A DNA stretch of 64,000 nt from Thermaurantimonas sp046299575 (lineage in GTDB: Bacteria; Bacteroidota; Bacteroidia; Flavobacteriales; Schleiferiaceae), in the NCBI RefSeq assembly GCF_046299575.1, contig NZ_JBKBHX010000001.1, forward strand, positions 434,001 through 498,000. Direction: 5' to 3'. Positions 16,765 to 25,457 of this stretch are shown piece by piece. A program made the position numbers and the translations under genes. The number at the start of each line of letters is the position of its first letter. Position 1 is the first letter of the stretch. The notes under the pieces were generated by a model. That model did not search any database. It was given only the letters and a program-made list of their open reading frames with translations, and had not been told where the DNA came from.

Positions 16765-19350
16765 TTAATAAGTTACTCCTACAGATGATTTTAAAATTCT
16801 TCTACCTTTTTCAGGATGGAACAGGTCAAAGATTACAACATAAATGCCTAATGATACCCTTCTGCCCTTTTCATCCGTGCCATCCCAAACGAAAAATCCT
16901 CTATCAGAAAGCAATTCAGAAGTTGCTACCGTTTTAATTAGATTTCCATTTACATCTGAAATCTGTAAAGTTCCAATGTAATTATTGTCGTCTAATTGAT
17001 AATGTATCTGCACAAAATCGTTGTATCCATCATTGTTTGGTGAAAACGTTTTTGGAACAACTTCTAGATCTTGATCCGTACTACTATCGACCACTTGCTG
17101 TGAATTTTTATAGCCTGGAGTTGCAAAGCCTACTTGTTGTGAGGCTGATTTCCAGTATCTACTGTCATTCTTAGGAGCAGAGTATGAAATTCTTTCTAAA
17201 GAAACACCTTTTGGATTTCGAACCAAAGGCGAATGCATTTTTTCATCGTACTCAAAATGATCAAGTACTTCTAAATCAGCATTTAATAGGGCAATACTGC
17301 CAGACCCAATGTTCATCGTTGGTAGCGAGGATTGAATAAAACACGTTCGACATTTTGTTGTGTAAAAATTTAGAACACCAGATATTGAATTAGTAACCAC
17401 TAAATATGCACCTGGAAGAAATAAAATAGATTCTGCTGTTATATCTCGTACATTTTGAATTTGACCTCCCACTAAATTGGCTAATTTGATTTTTGAAAGG
17501 TCTAAAACTTTTGAAGAAATATTTACAATTTCAATAAACTTGGCTCCATTGGTAGGCTGATTAAATAACAATTCGTTTAATATAACATCACCTGGCTTAG
17601 GGGAAAGTGGTAATCCAAAATAATAAACTTCGGAAATTGCCGGCATCGATTGACAATCTGTTGGTCTTACTATTGCCTCCAATTCATATAAAGTACCTTC
17701 TACTAGCGGTTCAATTAATTCAATTATCAAAGAATTATCGGCTGTTGAATCGTACGTAACCGATAAAATACCAGGATCTGGCCTAATAGTGAAATCCGGT
17801 AATACAGGAGGTGAAGGGTGTAAAGATTTATTGAAATTCAGCTTGATTCGAGTAGAGGTTGGTATTGAAATGTTTAAAATCCGAAAGGGAAGGGTATCCG
17901 GATTGGCCGAGTAAACAGAATTTTTTCGCCCTGGAGTTCCTCCAGATGGATGCGTGGACTCACGCCAATTTCGCTCCTGACCACAAAAGTTAGTTGGATC
18001 TACTTGTTCTAAAGACCATCCACCCTCTCTTTTTGCTGATGAAGCATACCACTGATCGGAATATGTGACCGAATGGATGAGTTCACTGTTTGAATTAAGC
18101 AGCCGAAGTCGAGCACCGGAGTTAGTTAGTTGAGTGCTCGACATATTTACTCCAATTGTATTAATGTCAGTGGGAAACATAGCCACTGCCTGATTACGAG
18201 TAATTACAGCATAAGAATCTGCAGGTATTACGCCGTTTAAAGCAATCGAGGTGTTGTTTACCATTAATCGCCAGCCAGAAAGAGATACTGGCACATTTAA
18301 TCGGTTATAAAGCTCAATGTATTCCGCGTCAGGAAGCCCCACCACCGGCGTTGGATCAGCAAGAATTTCATTAATGACTACATCAAAAGTTTTTACAACT
18401 GTGTAGGCTAATGGTAAAATAACCTTGACCATTTCATTTCCAGCCAAATCTGTAACCTCTTCAATGGTTATAGAATACGACTTATTAACTTGTAAAGGAG
18501 AACTAAGCGATAAGAGAACTTCTTTAGAGCTTCCAGGTAAAAATTGAACCGAAATGGGTACCCCTATACCATCAGAAATGAAATAATTTCCGGGAAAAAC
18601 TGCAGTATTTGAAACTGGTTCACTATATCGAATCATTACCTGCGTAGGCGAAGTGGCGACTACCGATGTTACCGAGGGGGGTATTGTGTCTTTGAATTCT
18701 TCAGCTTGCACCACAAAGTCGTCGAAAAACATTTTGTCGAAGCGGGTAGAAGTGAAACGACACAGCACACCAAAAAAAGACGATCGCCTGAATGTCGTAT
18801 CAAAGGCAGTACCTGCAACGATATAATTTGGAGTAGTTGCCGTTGAAGTATCATACAGTAACGTCCAAACTCCATTGTTGTTTTCAACCCGAATCCGGGC
18901 ATTTACCACATTTGTATTTACAACATTGTCTACAGATTCTATCAGAATAGTATTTGTAGTGCCATTTCGACGAATGAGACTAATTCTTCTATTTGTAGTA
19001 CCCCCAATGCGCACGAAGTAGCCATTCACCGCTTCAGATAAAGCAGGCACATTTGATACAATAAACACCTGCGCAAAATTTTGAGTAGAGGGGTTGAACT
19101 CGAGCCGAACTTTAAACTGCCAAAAACCATTAAATGCTGCTGTACTTGCTGTAGATAGCCAGGATGAACCGCTTAATGTAGTATCATAAAGCTGTAATTC
19201 GCCATTGTGTACTCTGAAATGAGCAGTCATTCCTTGCCATGGAGGATTCGCAGTGAAATTGCCATCCGAAAAATCGTCTTGCCAAATTGGTTGAGGATGA
19301 ACGGCAATCCATAGTTGACACAAAATAACCGTGAGAATAAGCGACTTCAT
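16765..19350 (-). CDS. Large secreted lamin-tail-domain protein with gliding-type C-terminal domain
   Basis: An 861-residue exported protein. Signal peptide at the Met of MKSLILTVILCQLW (start 19350, chosen over an upstream Met at 19380 because this leaves a proper signal sequence and because the promoter box sits at 19361-19368). Then a concanavalin-like/laminin-like region (~20-210), a bacterial Ig-like segment (~225-320), a lamin-tail domain (~325-480, VINEILADPTPVVGLPDAEYIELYNR), a second Ig-like region, a second lamin-tail domain (~585-715, VILNELLFNQPTNGAKFIEI) and a C-terminal FlgD/gliding-motility-type domain (NNDGYNDF, WDGTDEKGRRVSLGIY). The last resembles C-terminal signals of type IX secretion cargo, so surface export through the PorU/PorV system is likely. 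Function unknown. Confidence 0.8.
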   Translation of the reverse strand: MKSLILTVILCQLWIAVHPQPIWQDDFSDGNFTANPPWQGMTAHFRVHNGELQLYDTTLSGSSWLSTASTAAFNGFWQFKVRLEFNPSTQNFAQVFIVSNVPALSEAVNGYFVRIGGTTNRRISLIRRNGTTNTILIESVDNVVNTNVVNARIRVENNNGVWTLLYDTSTATTPNYIVAGTAFDTTFRRSSFFGVLCRFTSTRFDKMFFDDFVVQAEEFKDTIPPSVTSVVATSPTQVMIRYSEPVSNTAVFPGNYFISDGIGVPISVQFLPGSSKEVLLSLSSPLQVNKSYSITIEEVTDLAGNEMVKVILPLAYTVVKTFDVVINEILADPTPVVGLPDAEYIELYNRLNVPVSLSGWRLMVNNTSIALNGVIPADSYAVITRNQAVAMFPTDINTIGVNMSSTQLTNSGARLRLLNSNSELIHSVTYSDQWYASSAKREGGWSLEQVDPTNFCGQERNWRESTHPSGGTPGRKNSVYSANPDTLPFRILNISIPTSTRIKLNFNKSLHPSPPVLPDFTIRPDPGILSVTYDSTADNSLIIELIEPLVEGTLYELEAIVRPTDCQSMPAISEVYYFGLPLSPKPGDVILNELLFNQPTNGAKFIEIVNISSKVLDLSKIKLANLVGGQIQNVRDITAESILFLPGAYLVVTNSISGVLNFYTTKCRTCFIQSSLPTMNIGSGSIALLNADLEVLDHFEYDEKMHSPLVRNPKGVSLERISYSAPKNDSRYWKSASQQVGFATPGYKNSQQVVDSSTDQDLEVVPKTFSPNNDGYNDFVQIHYQLDDNNYIGTLQISDVNGNLIKTVATSELLSDRGFFVWDGTDEKGRRVSLGIYVVIFDLFHPEKGRRILKSSVGVTY

Positions 19351-19360
19351 ATCACTATGG

Positions 19361-19368
19361 CAAAAATA
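19361..19368 (-). promoter_or_regulatory. -7 promoter box of the lamin-tail/ureohydrolase operon
   Basis: CAAAAATA reads TATTTTTG on the minus strand, matching TAnnTTTG, 11 bp before the ATG at 19350. It is 20 bp from the opposing box at 19388-19395. Confidence 0.5.
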
Positions 19369-19387
19369 TACATGTAACATCCAGGCC

Positions 19388-19395
19388 TACCTTTG
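19388..19395 (+). promoter_or_regulatory. -7 promoter box of the phosphopantetheinyl transferase operon
   Basis: TACCTTTG matches TAnnTTTG and lies 23 bp before the ATG at 19419, the usual spacing for a short leader. Confidence 0.55.
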
Positions 19396-19418
19396 GACTT
19401 ATAAAATTACAATACTTC

Positions 19419-20030
19419 ATGGAATTTGTGTTTTCTCTTGTTACCGATCAACTTAATGTAAAAATTTGTCAAATTCAGCCTAATGAAAGTTTTTATCTAG
19501 AAAAATATCCTTTAAATACCATAGATCGAGAGAGATTATTATTCTTTTCTAACAAAGAAAAGAAACTTGAATTTTTAGCCGGTAGAGCATGTGCATGGGA
19601 GGTAACAGAGTATAAAGTTGAATTTGAATGTTTTGAAAATACCCCCCCCAAAGCTGAATGTGGTTTTTTAAGTTTAGCACACACAAATGGATATGCAGCT
19701 GCAGCATACCATAAGACAAAAAAAATAGGCATTGATATCGAACGACAAAACAGAAACATTAGAAACAATATCTTAAAAAGATTTGCTAACTACGATGAAC
19801 TTTCAAATATAAAAACAAATAAAGATAAACTTAAGCTCTGGTGCGCTAAAGAAGCTGTTTATAAGGCAGGACATACTAAGGGATTAGAATTTAAAACGAA
19901 TGTTAAAATTCGCTGGTTAAAAACAGGACATGGCGTGGGAACTATTGAATACTTAAAAAATTTGCAGTCCTTTCATTTAACCTATTTTGAAAGAGAAGAA
20001 ATTGTATGTGTAATAGCTATAGAAATATGA
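19419..20030 (+). CDS. 4'-phosphopantetheinyl transferase superfamily protein
   Basis: A 203-residue protein with the two signature motifs: IGIDIERQNR (Mg-binding Asp and Glu-type residues) and WCAKEAVYKAG (W-x-x-KEA-x-x-K). These enzymes move 4'-phosphopantetheine from CoA to a carrier-protein serine. The length lies between AcpS (~120) and Sfp (~225) and fits the short Sfp-like enzymes of Bacteroidota, which often serve as the housekeeping ACP synthase. No polyketide or peptide synthase is nearby. The TGA stop overlaps the ATG of the TonB receptor (ATGA). Confidence 0.88.
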   Translation: MEFVFSLVTDQLNVKICQIQPNESFYLEKYPLNTIDRERLLFFSNKEKKLEFLAGRACAWEVTEYKVEFECFENTPPKAECGFLSLAHTNGYAAAAYHKTKKIGIDIERQNRNIRNNILKRFANYDELSNIKTNKDKLKLWCAKEAVYKAGHTKGLEFKTNVKIRWLKTGHGVGTIEYLKNLQSFHLTYFEREEIVCVIAIEI

Positions 20031-22003
20031 AAAAAATTAGCATACTATTTTTAACTATAAATTGTCTTCATGCTTACTCCCAAAAAGATACATCTATCAT
20101 CCTAAAAGAAGTAGTGGTAAAAGCAAGCCGACAAACTTATACTCTTAAGGAAGCTCCAAAAAACATACACATAGTCTCTTCTGAAGAAATCAAGACATCT
20201 ACAGCGCGCTCAATAGCTGACATACTGTACCTCGTACCAGGAATAGATGTTCGAAGTAGAGGACCTTTTGGAATACAAACAGATATCGGAATCAGAGGAG
20301 GAACTTTTGATCAAACACTTATAATGATTGACGGGATAAAAATGATAGATCCACAAACAGGACATCATGCCATGAATTTACCCATACAGCCTCAAGACAT
20401 CGAACGTATAGAAATACTACCTGGAGGAGCCTCAAGAATATTTGGTCAGGGAGCTTTTTCAGGTGCTATTAATATAGTAACTAAAACACAAAACGAAAAA
20501 CAAAAACAAGTAGGTGTTATTGCTGGTCAATATAGGTTGTTAGAGGGTAATTTTAAATTAAATAATACAATAAATGATAATTGGATATTTTATAATTCCA
20601 TTAATTTTCTAAGACATGATGGGTATAATTATAACACAGACGCTGAAAGATTTTCCCTAAATTTAAAAGCTTCTAAATCATCTAAAAAATATAGTATATC
20701 ACTTTTTACAGGCATAAATACAAGCAGATTTGGAGCTCAAAATTTTTATTCTTTTTTGTATCCAGAACAGCATGAATCTATTAAACATCTTTTGACAGCT
20801 TTTACTTATACATATTATGGTGATTTGTGGACGCATAAATTGAATGTATATTACAGAGAGCATCACGATCGTTTTGAACTATTTAGAGAAGACAGAAACT
20901 TTTACAGCCGATCATCTGAAAATTACTTCATAAAGGATAATGAGGATACTGCAAAATTTTTAAACGGTACGTACTATCGTGGACACAATTTCCACCTTAC
21001 TCGCACCAGTACCATTGATTGGAACAGCACACTTGATATGGGATTTTTCGGAAATTTAAATCTTGGATACGAATTCAGAAGCGAATGGATATGGAGTAAC
21101 AGACTGGGCTTTAATCTTTTGGAATCAGTTAAAATGCCTTTTGAAGAAAATATATTGCTAACGCGCTATCACAATAGAATAAATAATTCTCTTAGTATTG
21201 ATCACTATCTTCCCATCACCGAAAAGGTGTCGATTAATTATGGTATTTGGAGAAATATTAATAGCTTTTTTGGATCAAATACCATGTACGGTTTAGATGT
21301 TTTGTGGAAAAAAAACCAAAACCAATCTTTTTTTATTGGATTTAATAAGTCTTTTAGAATGCCTACATACACAGATTTGTTTTACAATGTAGGAGGCGCA
21401 ATTGGCAGTATAAATCTCAGGCCTGAAATTTCCTTTAACTACGAAGCAGGGATGCGAAAATTTAATCAATCTTCGGGCAGTAGTATTTCATTTTTTGTAA
21501 GAGATTCTAAGCAATTAATTGATTGGATTCGTTATCCAGACTCAAATCAAGTATATGCAGCCAATATTACTCATGTATTATTTTACGGATTGGAGGGTTA
21601 TTATAAAAAACTCTTTAATATAAATCCTCTGAGAATTAATTGGATACAACTGAATGCATCTTACACAGATTTTACGCGCATTAATCAAAATTTTACTTCT
21701 CTTTACGCTTTAGATATTCTTAAATACAAGGTTGCACTATCAGCAGCGCATCGATTGAAAAAAAATCTCGACTTATCTTATCAAATTATTTACTTGAATC
21801 GGAAAGGATCCTACAGAGATTTTAATAATACTAATAATGCATATCCTGAAACTATTTTAGTAAATTTCAAAACTACTTATTCTGTATATAAAAACACAAT
21901 TTTTCTCGAAATATCTAATTTACTCGATCAGGTACACATGGACAGAGGTGGAATACTTTTGCCGGGCAGATGGATTAGAATGGGTTGGTCGCATGATTTT
22001 TAA
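20027..22003 (+). CDS. TonB-dependent outer-membrane receptor
   Basis: A 658-residue receptor: signal peptide (1-19, ending HAYSQ), TonB-box-like KEVVVKA just after, plug domain (about 40-150; GIRGGTFDQTLIMIDG and IERIEILPGGASRIFGQG are typical) and a 22-strand-type barrel to the C-terminal Phe (WSHDF). It lacks the N-terminal carboxypeptidase-like domain of SusC proteins and resembles the BtuB/siderophore class; substrate unknown. The start at 20027 was chosen because it overlaps the previous stop as ATGA and leaves a clean signal peptide. It lies 2 bp from hemD, so vitamin, metal or haem-related uptake is a fair guess but unproven. Confidence 0.9.
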   Translation: MKKISILFLTINCLHAYSQKDTSIILKEVVVKASRQTYTLKEAPKNIHIVSSEEIKTSTARSIADILYLVPGIDVRSRGPFGIQTDIGIRGGTFDQTLIMIDGIKMIDPQTGHHAMNLPIQPQDIERIEILPGGASRIFGQGAFSGAINIVTKTQNEKQKQVGVIAGQYRLLEGNFKLNNTINDNWIFYNSINFLRHDGYNYNTDAERFSLNLKASKSSKKYSISLFTGINTSRFGAQNFYSFLYPEQHESIKHLLTAFTYTYYGDLWTHKLNVYYREHHDRFELFREDRNFYSRSSENYFIKDNEDTAKFLNGTYYRGHNFHLTRTSTIDWNSTLDMGFFGNLNLGYEFRSEWIWSNRLGFNLLESVKMPFEENILLTRYHNRINNSLSIDHYLPITEKVSINYGIWRNINSFFGSNTMYGLDVLWKKNQNQSFFIGFNKSFRMPTYTDLFYNVGGAIGSINLRPEISFNYEAGMRKFNQSSGSSISFFVRDSKQLIDWIRYPDSNQVYAANITHVLFYGLEGYYKKLFNINPLRINWIQLNASYTDFTRINQNFTSLYALDILKYKVALSAAHRLKKNLDLSYQIIYLNRKGSYRDFNNTNNAYPETILVNFKTTYSVYKNTIFLEISNLLDQVHMDRGGILLPGRWIRMGWSHDF

Positions 22004-22005
22004 TT

Positions 22006-22686
22006 ATGATTAGAGTTATATCTTTGAAAGAACTTAATGCAGATGATTTGAGCATTTTTTCTTCCTATCCCGATGTTATTTTCCAAACTATTTCACCTTT
22101 CGAAATAGAGTTTTTAGAAGTAAATTATTCATTTAATCCAAGTAATGAAATTTATATTTTCACCAGTCAAAACGCTATTCTTTCGGTAGAAGATAATTTA
22201 AAGTTTTTTGAAAATGTAAATTGTATTTGCATAGATGGTAAAACAAAAAAATTAGCTGAAGAAAACGGATATCGAATTCTTTTTACAGGCTATACTTCGG
22301 AAGAATTAATACAGAAACTTCAAAAGTTCAACACCTCTAAAAAGTTTGTTCATATTTGTGCCAATGATCGGATGAAGCATATTTCAAATTTTTTTCAAAA
22401 AAATAATCATATAAAATTTGTTGAACTGATTACGTACAAAAAATTACTCAAAAAAATAGAAAATATTGAACAGCCTGACTTTTTATTAGCCTTTAGTCCG
22501 TCAGGATTACAAACAATTCATAATTTAGTACTTGATAAAAAAGTTATTATCATTTGTATAGGAAATACTACTGCCCAAAAATGCGAAGAATTAGGTTTTA
22601 AAAATTATATTGTTGCAGCAAAACCCGATAAAAAAGAAATTTTATTACTGCTCAAGCAACGACTTGACCTTTTGAAAAAAACTTGA
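22006..22686 (+). CDS. hemD: Uroporphyrinogen-III synthase
   Basis: A 226-residue protein with the bilobed HemD pattern: IYIFTSQNAI in lobe one, the hinge, then LLAFSPSGLQTI and a CIGNTTAQKCEELGF segment (typical IG-x-TTA) in lobe two. HemD closes hydroxymethylbilane to uroporphyrinogen III. HemD sequences diverge strongly, so the call rests on these segments and length. It is the third gene after the phosphopantetheinyl transferase and TonB receptor. The restored frame of the convergent receiver gene would overlap its 3' end by 42 bp. Confidence 0.85.
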   Translation: MIRVISLKELNADDLSIFSSYPDVIFQTISPFEIEFLEVNYSFNPSNEIYIFTSQNAILSVEDNLKFFENVNCICIDGKTKKLAEENGYRILFTGYTSEELIQKLQKFNTSKKFVHICANDRMKHISNFFQKNNHIKFVELITYKKLLKKIENIEQPDFLLAFSPSGLQTIHNLVLDKKVIIICIGNTTAQKCEELGFKNYIVAAKPDKKEILLLLKQRLDLLKKT

Positions 22687-22708
22687 CAGTTGATTCCTGT
22701 TTAAGGGT

Positions 22709-23047
22709 TTAATAAAAAAAATCGATCACTTTTTGATAGTTTTTTGCCTTCTCCTGGTCGCGACTGTCGATAGAAGAAGTAACCAAAGCCACATATGCCT
22801 TAAGACCGTGTATATACTCTATTCGATCTAAAAAATCCCATCCACTTATACCAGGCATATTGATGTCTAATAAGATTATATAGCAGTTTTCAGGTGAAAA
22901 AGTAGCACTTTGTAGGTACTCTAATGCGCTTTCACCACTTATAAAATTTTCTACCTCATTACAAAACCCTGTAGCCTTAACAAGCATCTTATGAAGCATT
23001 AACGTCACGTCATCATCGTCTACGTTTAGTACAACAATTCTACTCAT
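22709..23047 (-). CDS. Response regulator receiver, C-terminus lost by frameshift
   Basis: The reading frame gives 112 residues of a receiver domain: acidic residues in LNVDDDDVT, acceptor Asp in ILLDINMPG (~60), Thr in LVTSSID. It stops in KVIDFFY, just before the conserved Lys-Pro. A run of eight T (plus-strand A8, 22714-22721) precedes the stop. Reading it with one base less gives FFIKPLNRNQL, then SSFFQKVKSLLEQ and a stop at 22645, a full 133-residue receiver with the conserved Lys. So this is a broken gene, a slippage site or a sequence error. It overlaps the start of the PAS protein by 1 bp, and an adjacent receiver is usual for such kinase-like proteins. Confidence 0.8.
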   Translation of the reverse strand: MSRIVVLNVDDDDVTLMLHKMLVKATGFCNEVENFISGESALEYLQSATFSPENCYIILLDINMPGISGWDFLDRIEYIHGLKAYVALVTSSIDSRDQEKAKNYQKVIDFFY

Positions 23048-24237
23048 TAGTCGAGATTCTCTGTTTTTTTAATAATGAGGTGTATGGTAGCATCTAACTC
23101 CTTTGCTGAATCATAAATAAGCTTGCGCAAAGAAACATCATCGTATTCAGATTCGCGCAATAAATCATACATTTCAATTAACCCCATCAGTCTGGCTAAT
23201 GGTGCACGCACCACATGAGATTGCGTCCACGCAATTTCTCGAAGTTTTAGGTTTTGTAAGGTCAGTTTCCTTAGAGCATCTTTTTCTTTGGAAATATCAT
23301 GTATGGCACCAATGATTCTTATTGGCTTGCCATCTTGATAAATTATCACAGCTTTATTTAAAACATCCTTGTAGGCTCCCGTTGAATCACGCAATCGATA
23401 TTCTTCTTGCCAAAATTCGTGCTTGTGATTAATTGCATTATTAATGCTGTTTATTACGCGATCGATGTCGTCCGGGTGGCAAAATTCCTTCCATCCATTC
23501 AAATCTTTTGGTATATTTTTTAATTTATGTCCAAAAAATATCTCAAAATTTTCAGTCCAAGAAAATGAACCGGTTTCATAATTCCAGTCCCATATAGCAT
23601 CGGTAGTTGCCTTAGCCGCGTATCTGAATTGTAAGTTTGCATTTTCTAATTCCTCAAGATATTTCTTTTTTTCATGAATGTCTTTGATTAAAAGTAAAAT
23701 CTTTTCCAAATCATCATCTGTAATCTTATAAATTGAAATTTCAACCCAAGTTGGTATATTTTTTTCTTTTAGAAATTGTATTTCAAAAGTAATTTTATCG
23801 CTTGATTTGTATTCCTTATTATTATATAGTACTTGAATTTTCTCTTTAATTTTTATCAAATCTTTTTCATTAAAATATCCCTCAAAAAAAGTATTTTTTG
23901 CATTATAATAATCCTCTTTTTGCATATATCTCAAAGCTGTAGAATTGATATACTCAATTTTATCATTGACAAAGTCATATAATACAAGTATTTCATCTGT
24001 AAATTCAGATAAGAGATTTAGATAAAAGGTCTTTTGTTTTAAATTTATAGCTGTGATAATTTCATTTGTAATATCAACAAGTACACCTTGATATTTAATA
24101 TATTTACCTTTTCGGATATTAACTACTTTCTGTAAAATATGTTTTACATTTCCGTCAGGGAATTTAAAGCGTATAGTACCATCTTTTAATTCTTTTCCAT
24201 CCAAAATATTTTTATAGTTCTCATGCACAAAAGGCAT
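23047..24237 (-). CDS. Multi-PAS sensor protein, C-terminal fragment with HisKA-like domain
   Basis: A 396-residue open frame holding the second half of a PAS domain (1-60, ending YQGVLVDITNE), a full PAS (~70-195), another PAS with PAC (~200-320; WDWNYETGSFSWTENFEIFFG ... GAIHDISKEK) and a HisKA-like dimerisation helix pair with His ~341 in WTQSHVVRAPLARL. No HATPase domain follows, so it cannot phosphorylate by itself. It reads as the continuation of the upstream fragment at 24249-25361: shifting frame at the A5 run 24259-24263 joins them through EDAKNFFEYIVPEDMPFV, a normal PAS segment. The Met at 24237 is therefore probably internal, not a real start. Confidence 0.75.
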   Translation of the reverse strand: MPFVHENYKNILDGKELKDGTIRFKFPDGNVKHILQKVVNIRKGKYIKYQGVLVDITNEIITAINLKQKTFYLNLLSEFTDEILVLYDFVNDKIEYINSTALRYMQKEDYYNAKNTFFEGYFNEKDLIKIKEKIQVLYNNKEYKSSDKITFEIQFLKEKNIPTWVEISIYKITDDDLEKILLLIKDIHEKKKYLEELENANLQFRYAAKATTDAIWDWNYETGSFSWTENFEIFFGHKLKNIPKDLNGWKEFCHPDDIDRVINSINNAINHKHEFWQEEYRLRDSTGAYKDVLNKAVIIYQDGKPIRIIGAIHDISKEKDALRKLTLQNLKLREIAWTQSHVVRAPLARLMGLIEMYDLLRESEYDDVSLRKLIYDSAKELDATIHLIIKKTENLD

Positions 24238-24248
24238 ATCCTCTGGAA

Positions 24249-25361
24249 CTATATATTCAAAAAGTTTTTTGCATCTTCTAAAGATTCAATTGTAAGGCCA
24301 AATATTGTTGAAATTCTCGGAGAGATAAATTTCTTATTATCCTCTGTATCGAAAGACCAATAGGCAAAATTTAATATCCTTTCGGCGTTCTGTAGCTGCT
24401 GAAGGTAAATTTCTTTCTCTCTGTTTGTTTCATATTGCTCAGTGATATTTCGAACAATAATCATTGTATTATCACTATCATAATCTACAAATCTAGCTTC
24501 ATAATGCTCAGATTTATCGTGCATAGGTAAGGCATAAACAAAAGGAATCTTTTTATATTCAACATCTTGAATTTTTTTTACTATTTCATTCGCAATAAAC
24601 GAAGGAACAAAATACCTTATATCCTTCCCAAGCAAATATTCTTTTTTTACTAAAATATCTGATTCATCTTTATAATAAAAAAACTTTACAATATAAGTTT
24701 TGTTATCTACAAGAATCAAAATATCAGGTAAACTACGAATTACAGAATCTAGAAGTTTTTTCTGATGTTCTATTTCCTCAAGATATTTTTTATACTTAGT
24801 AATATTATTGGAGTGAGCAATTATGTAAGATTCCTTATTAAGTATGATATGTTTTAAAAAATATATTTTGTAATGTTTTATATCATTATCTACCTGAATT
24901 TTGTACTCATATTCAAAAGTATCGATCTTATTTCTTCTTAAATCTTCTATGACATCTTGTATAAAAGTAAAATCGGTATATTTATGATAGATTTTTTTTA
25001 TTTCATTTATATCTAATACAACATTATTTTTTGAGAGAAAAGGTGTATGGCCATAAATAAAAACTTCACCTGTTTTCAAATTGAAAATCCAAGAAAAAGA
25101 CTGAGAGTTGTTTAAGATCATTTCTTGAATCCTAGAAAGTATTTTTACTTTTTCTATATTTAAAATCTCTCTTTTGTAAAAAGTATAAGTAGCTATCAAA
25201 ACTACAATTGTAGAAAGAGACACAAATAATATCCCCTTGTAGGTCTGAAACCGAGAATAATCCGAAAAACCGAAATAAGTATGATCAATAATATCTGTAA
25301 TAAATATCCAAAGAGAGCTAAAAGTCAGATATATTAATGAAATTAAAATAATTTTTTTCAC
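24249..25361 (-). CDS. Multi-PAS sensor protein, N-terminal fragment
   Basis: A 370-residue open frame starting at MKKIILISLIYL. Two membrane helices (about 3-24 and 43-63) enclose a short external loop and are followed by cytoplasmic PAS domains (about 75-190, 205-315) and the first half of a third (330-370, AYWSFDTEDNKKFISPRIST), where the frame ends in KNFLNI. The missing half is found in the next frame (24237 downward), so the intact protein would have about 770 residues. A -7 box lies 18 bp before the start. The region is markedly AT-rich compared with its neighbours. See the finding on the double frameshift. Confidence 0.75.
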   Translation of the reverse strand: MKKIILISLIYLTFSSLWIFITDIIDHTYFGFSDYSRFQTYKGILFVSLSTIVVLIATYTFYKREILNIEKVKILSRIQEMILNNSQSFSWIFNLKTGEVFIYGHTPFLSKNNVVLDINEIKKIYHKYTDFTFIQDVIEDLRRNKIDTFEYEYKIQVDNDIKHYKIYFLKHIILNKESYIIAHSNNITKYKKYLEEIEHQKKLLDSVIRSLPDILILVDNKTYIVKFFYYKDESDILVKKEYLLGKDIRYFVPSFIANEIVKKIQDVEYKKIPFVYALPMHDKSEHYEARFVDYDSDNTMIIVRNITEQYETNREKEIYLQQLQNAERILNFAYWSFDTEDNKKFISPRISTIFGLTIESLEDAKNFLNI

Positions 25362-25378
25362 CCCCTGTGAATAATGTT

Positions 25379-25386
25379 CAAAAGTA
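25379..25386 (-). promoter_or_regulatory. -7 promoter box of the PAS sensor/receiver genes
   Basis: CAAAAGTA reads TACTTTTG on the minus strand, matching TAnnTTTG, 17 bp before the ATG at 25361. It suggests that the interrupted locus still has an intact promoter. Confidence 0.5.
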
Positions 25387-25436
25387 ACATTTATAATTAA
25401 CCATGCGATAAGAAATTTAATAACCTCCCAAAAAAA

Positions 25437-25444
25437 TATTTTTG
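25437..25444 (+). promoter_or_regulatory. -7 promoter box of the RND efflux operon
   Basis: TATTTTTG matches TAnnTTTG, 13 bp before the GTG at 25458, implying a very short leader. Confidence 0.45.
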
Positions 25445-25457
25445 TGTAAAAATTAAA

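Noticed and set aside
19419..20030. Marker of a polyketide/peptide biosynthetic cluster
   Set aside because: No synthase, thioesterase or carrier protein gene within the window; likely the housekeeping enzyme.
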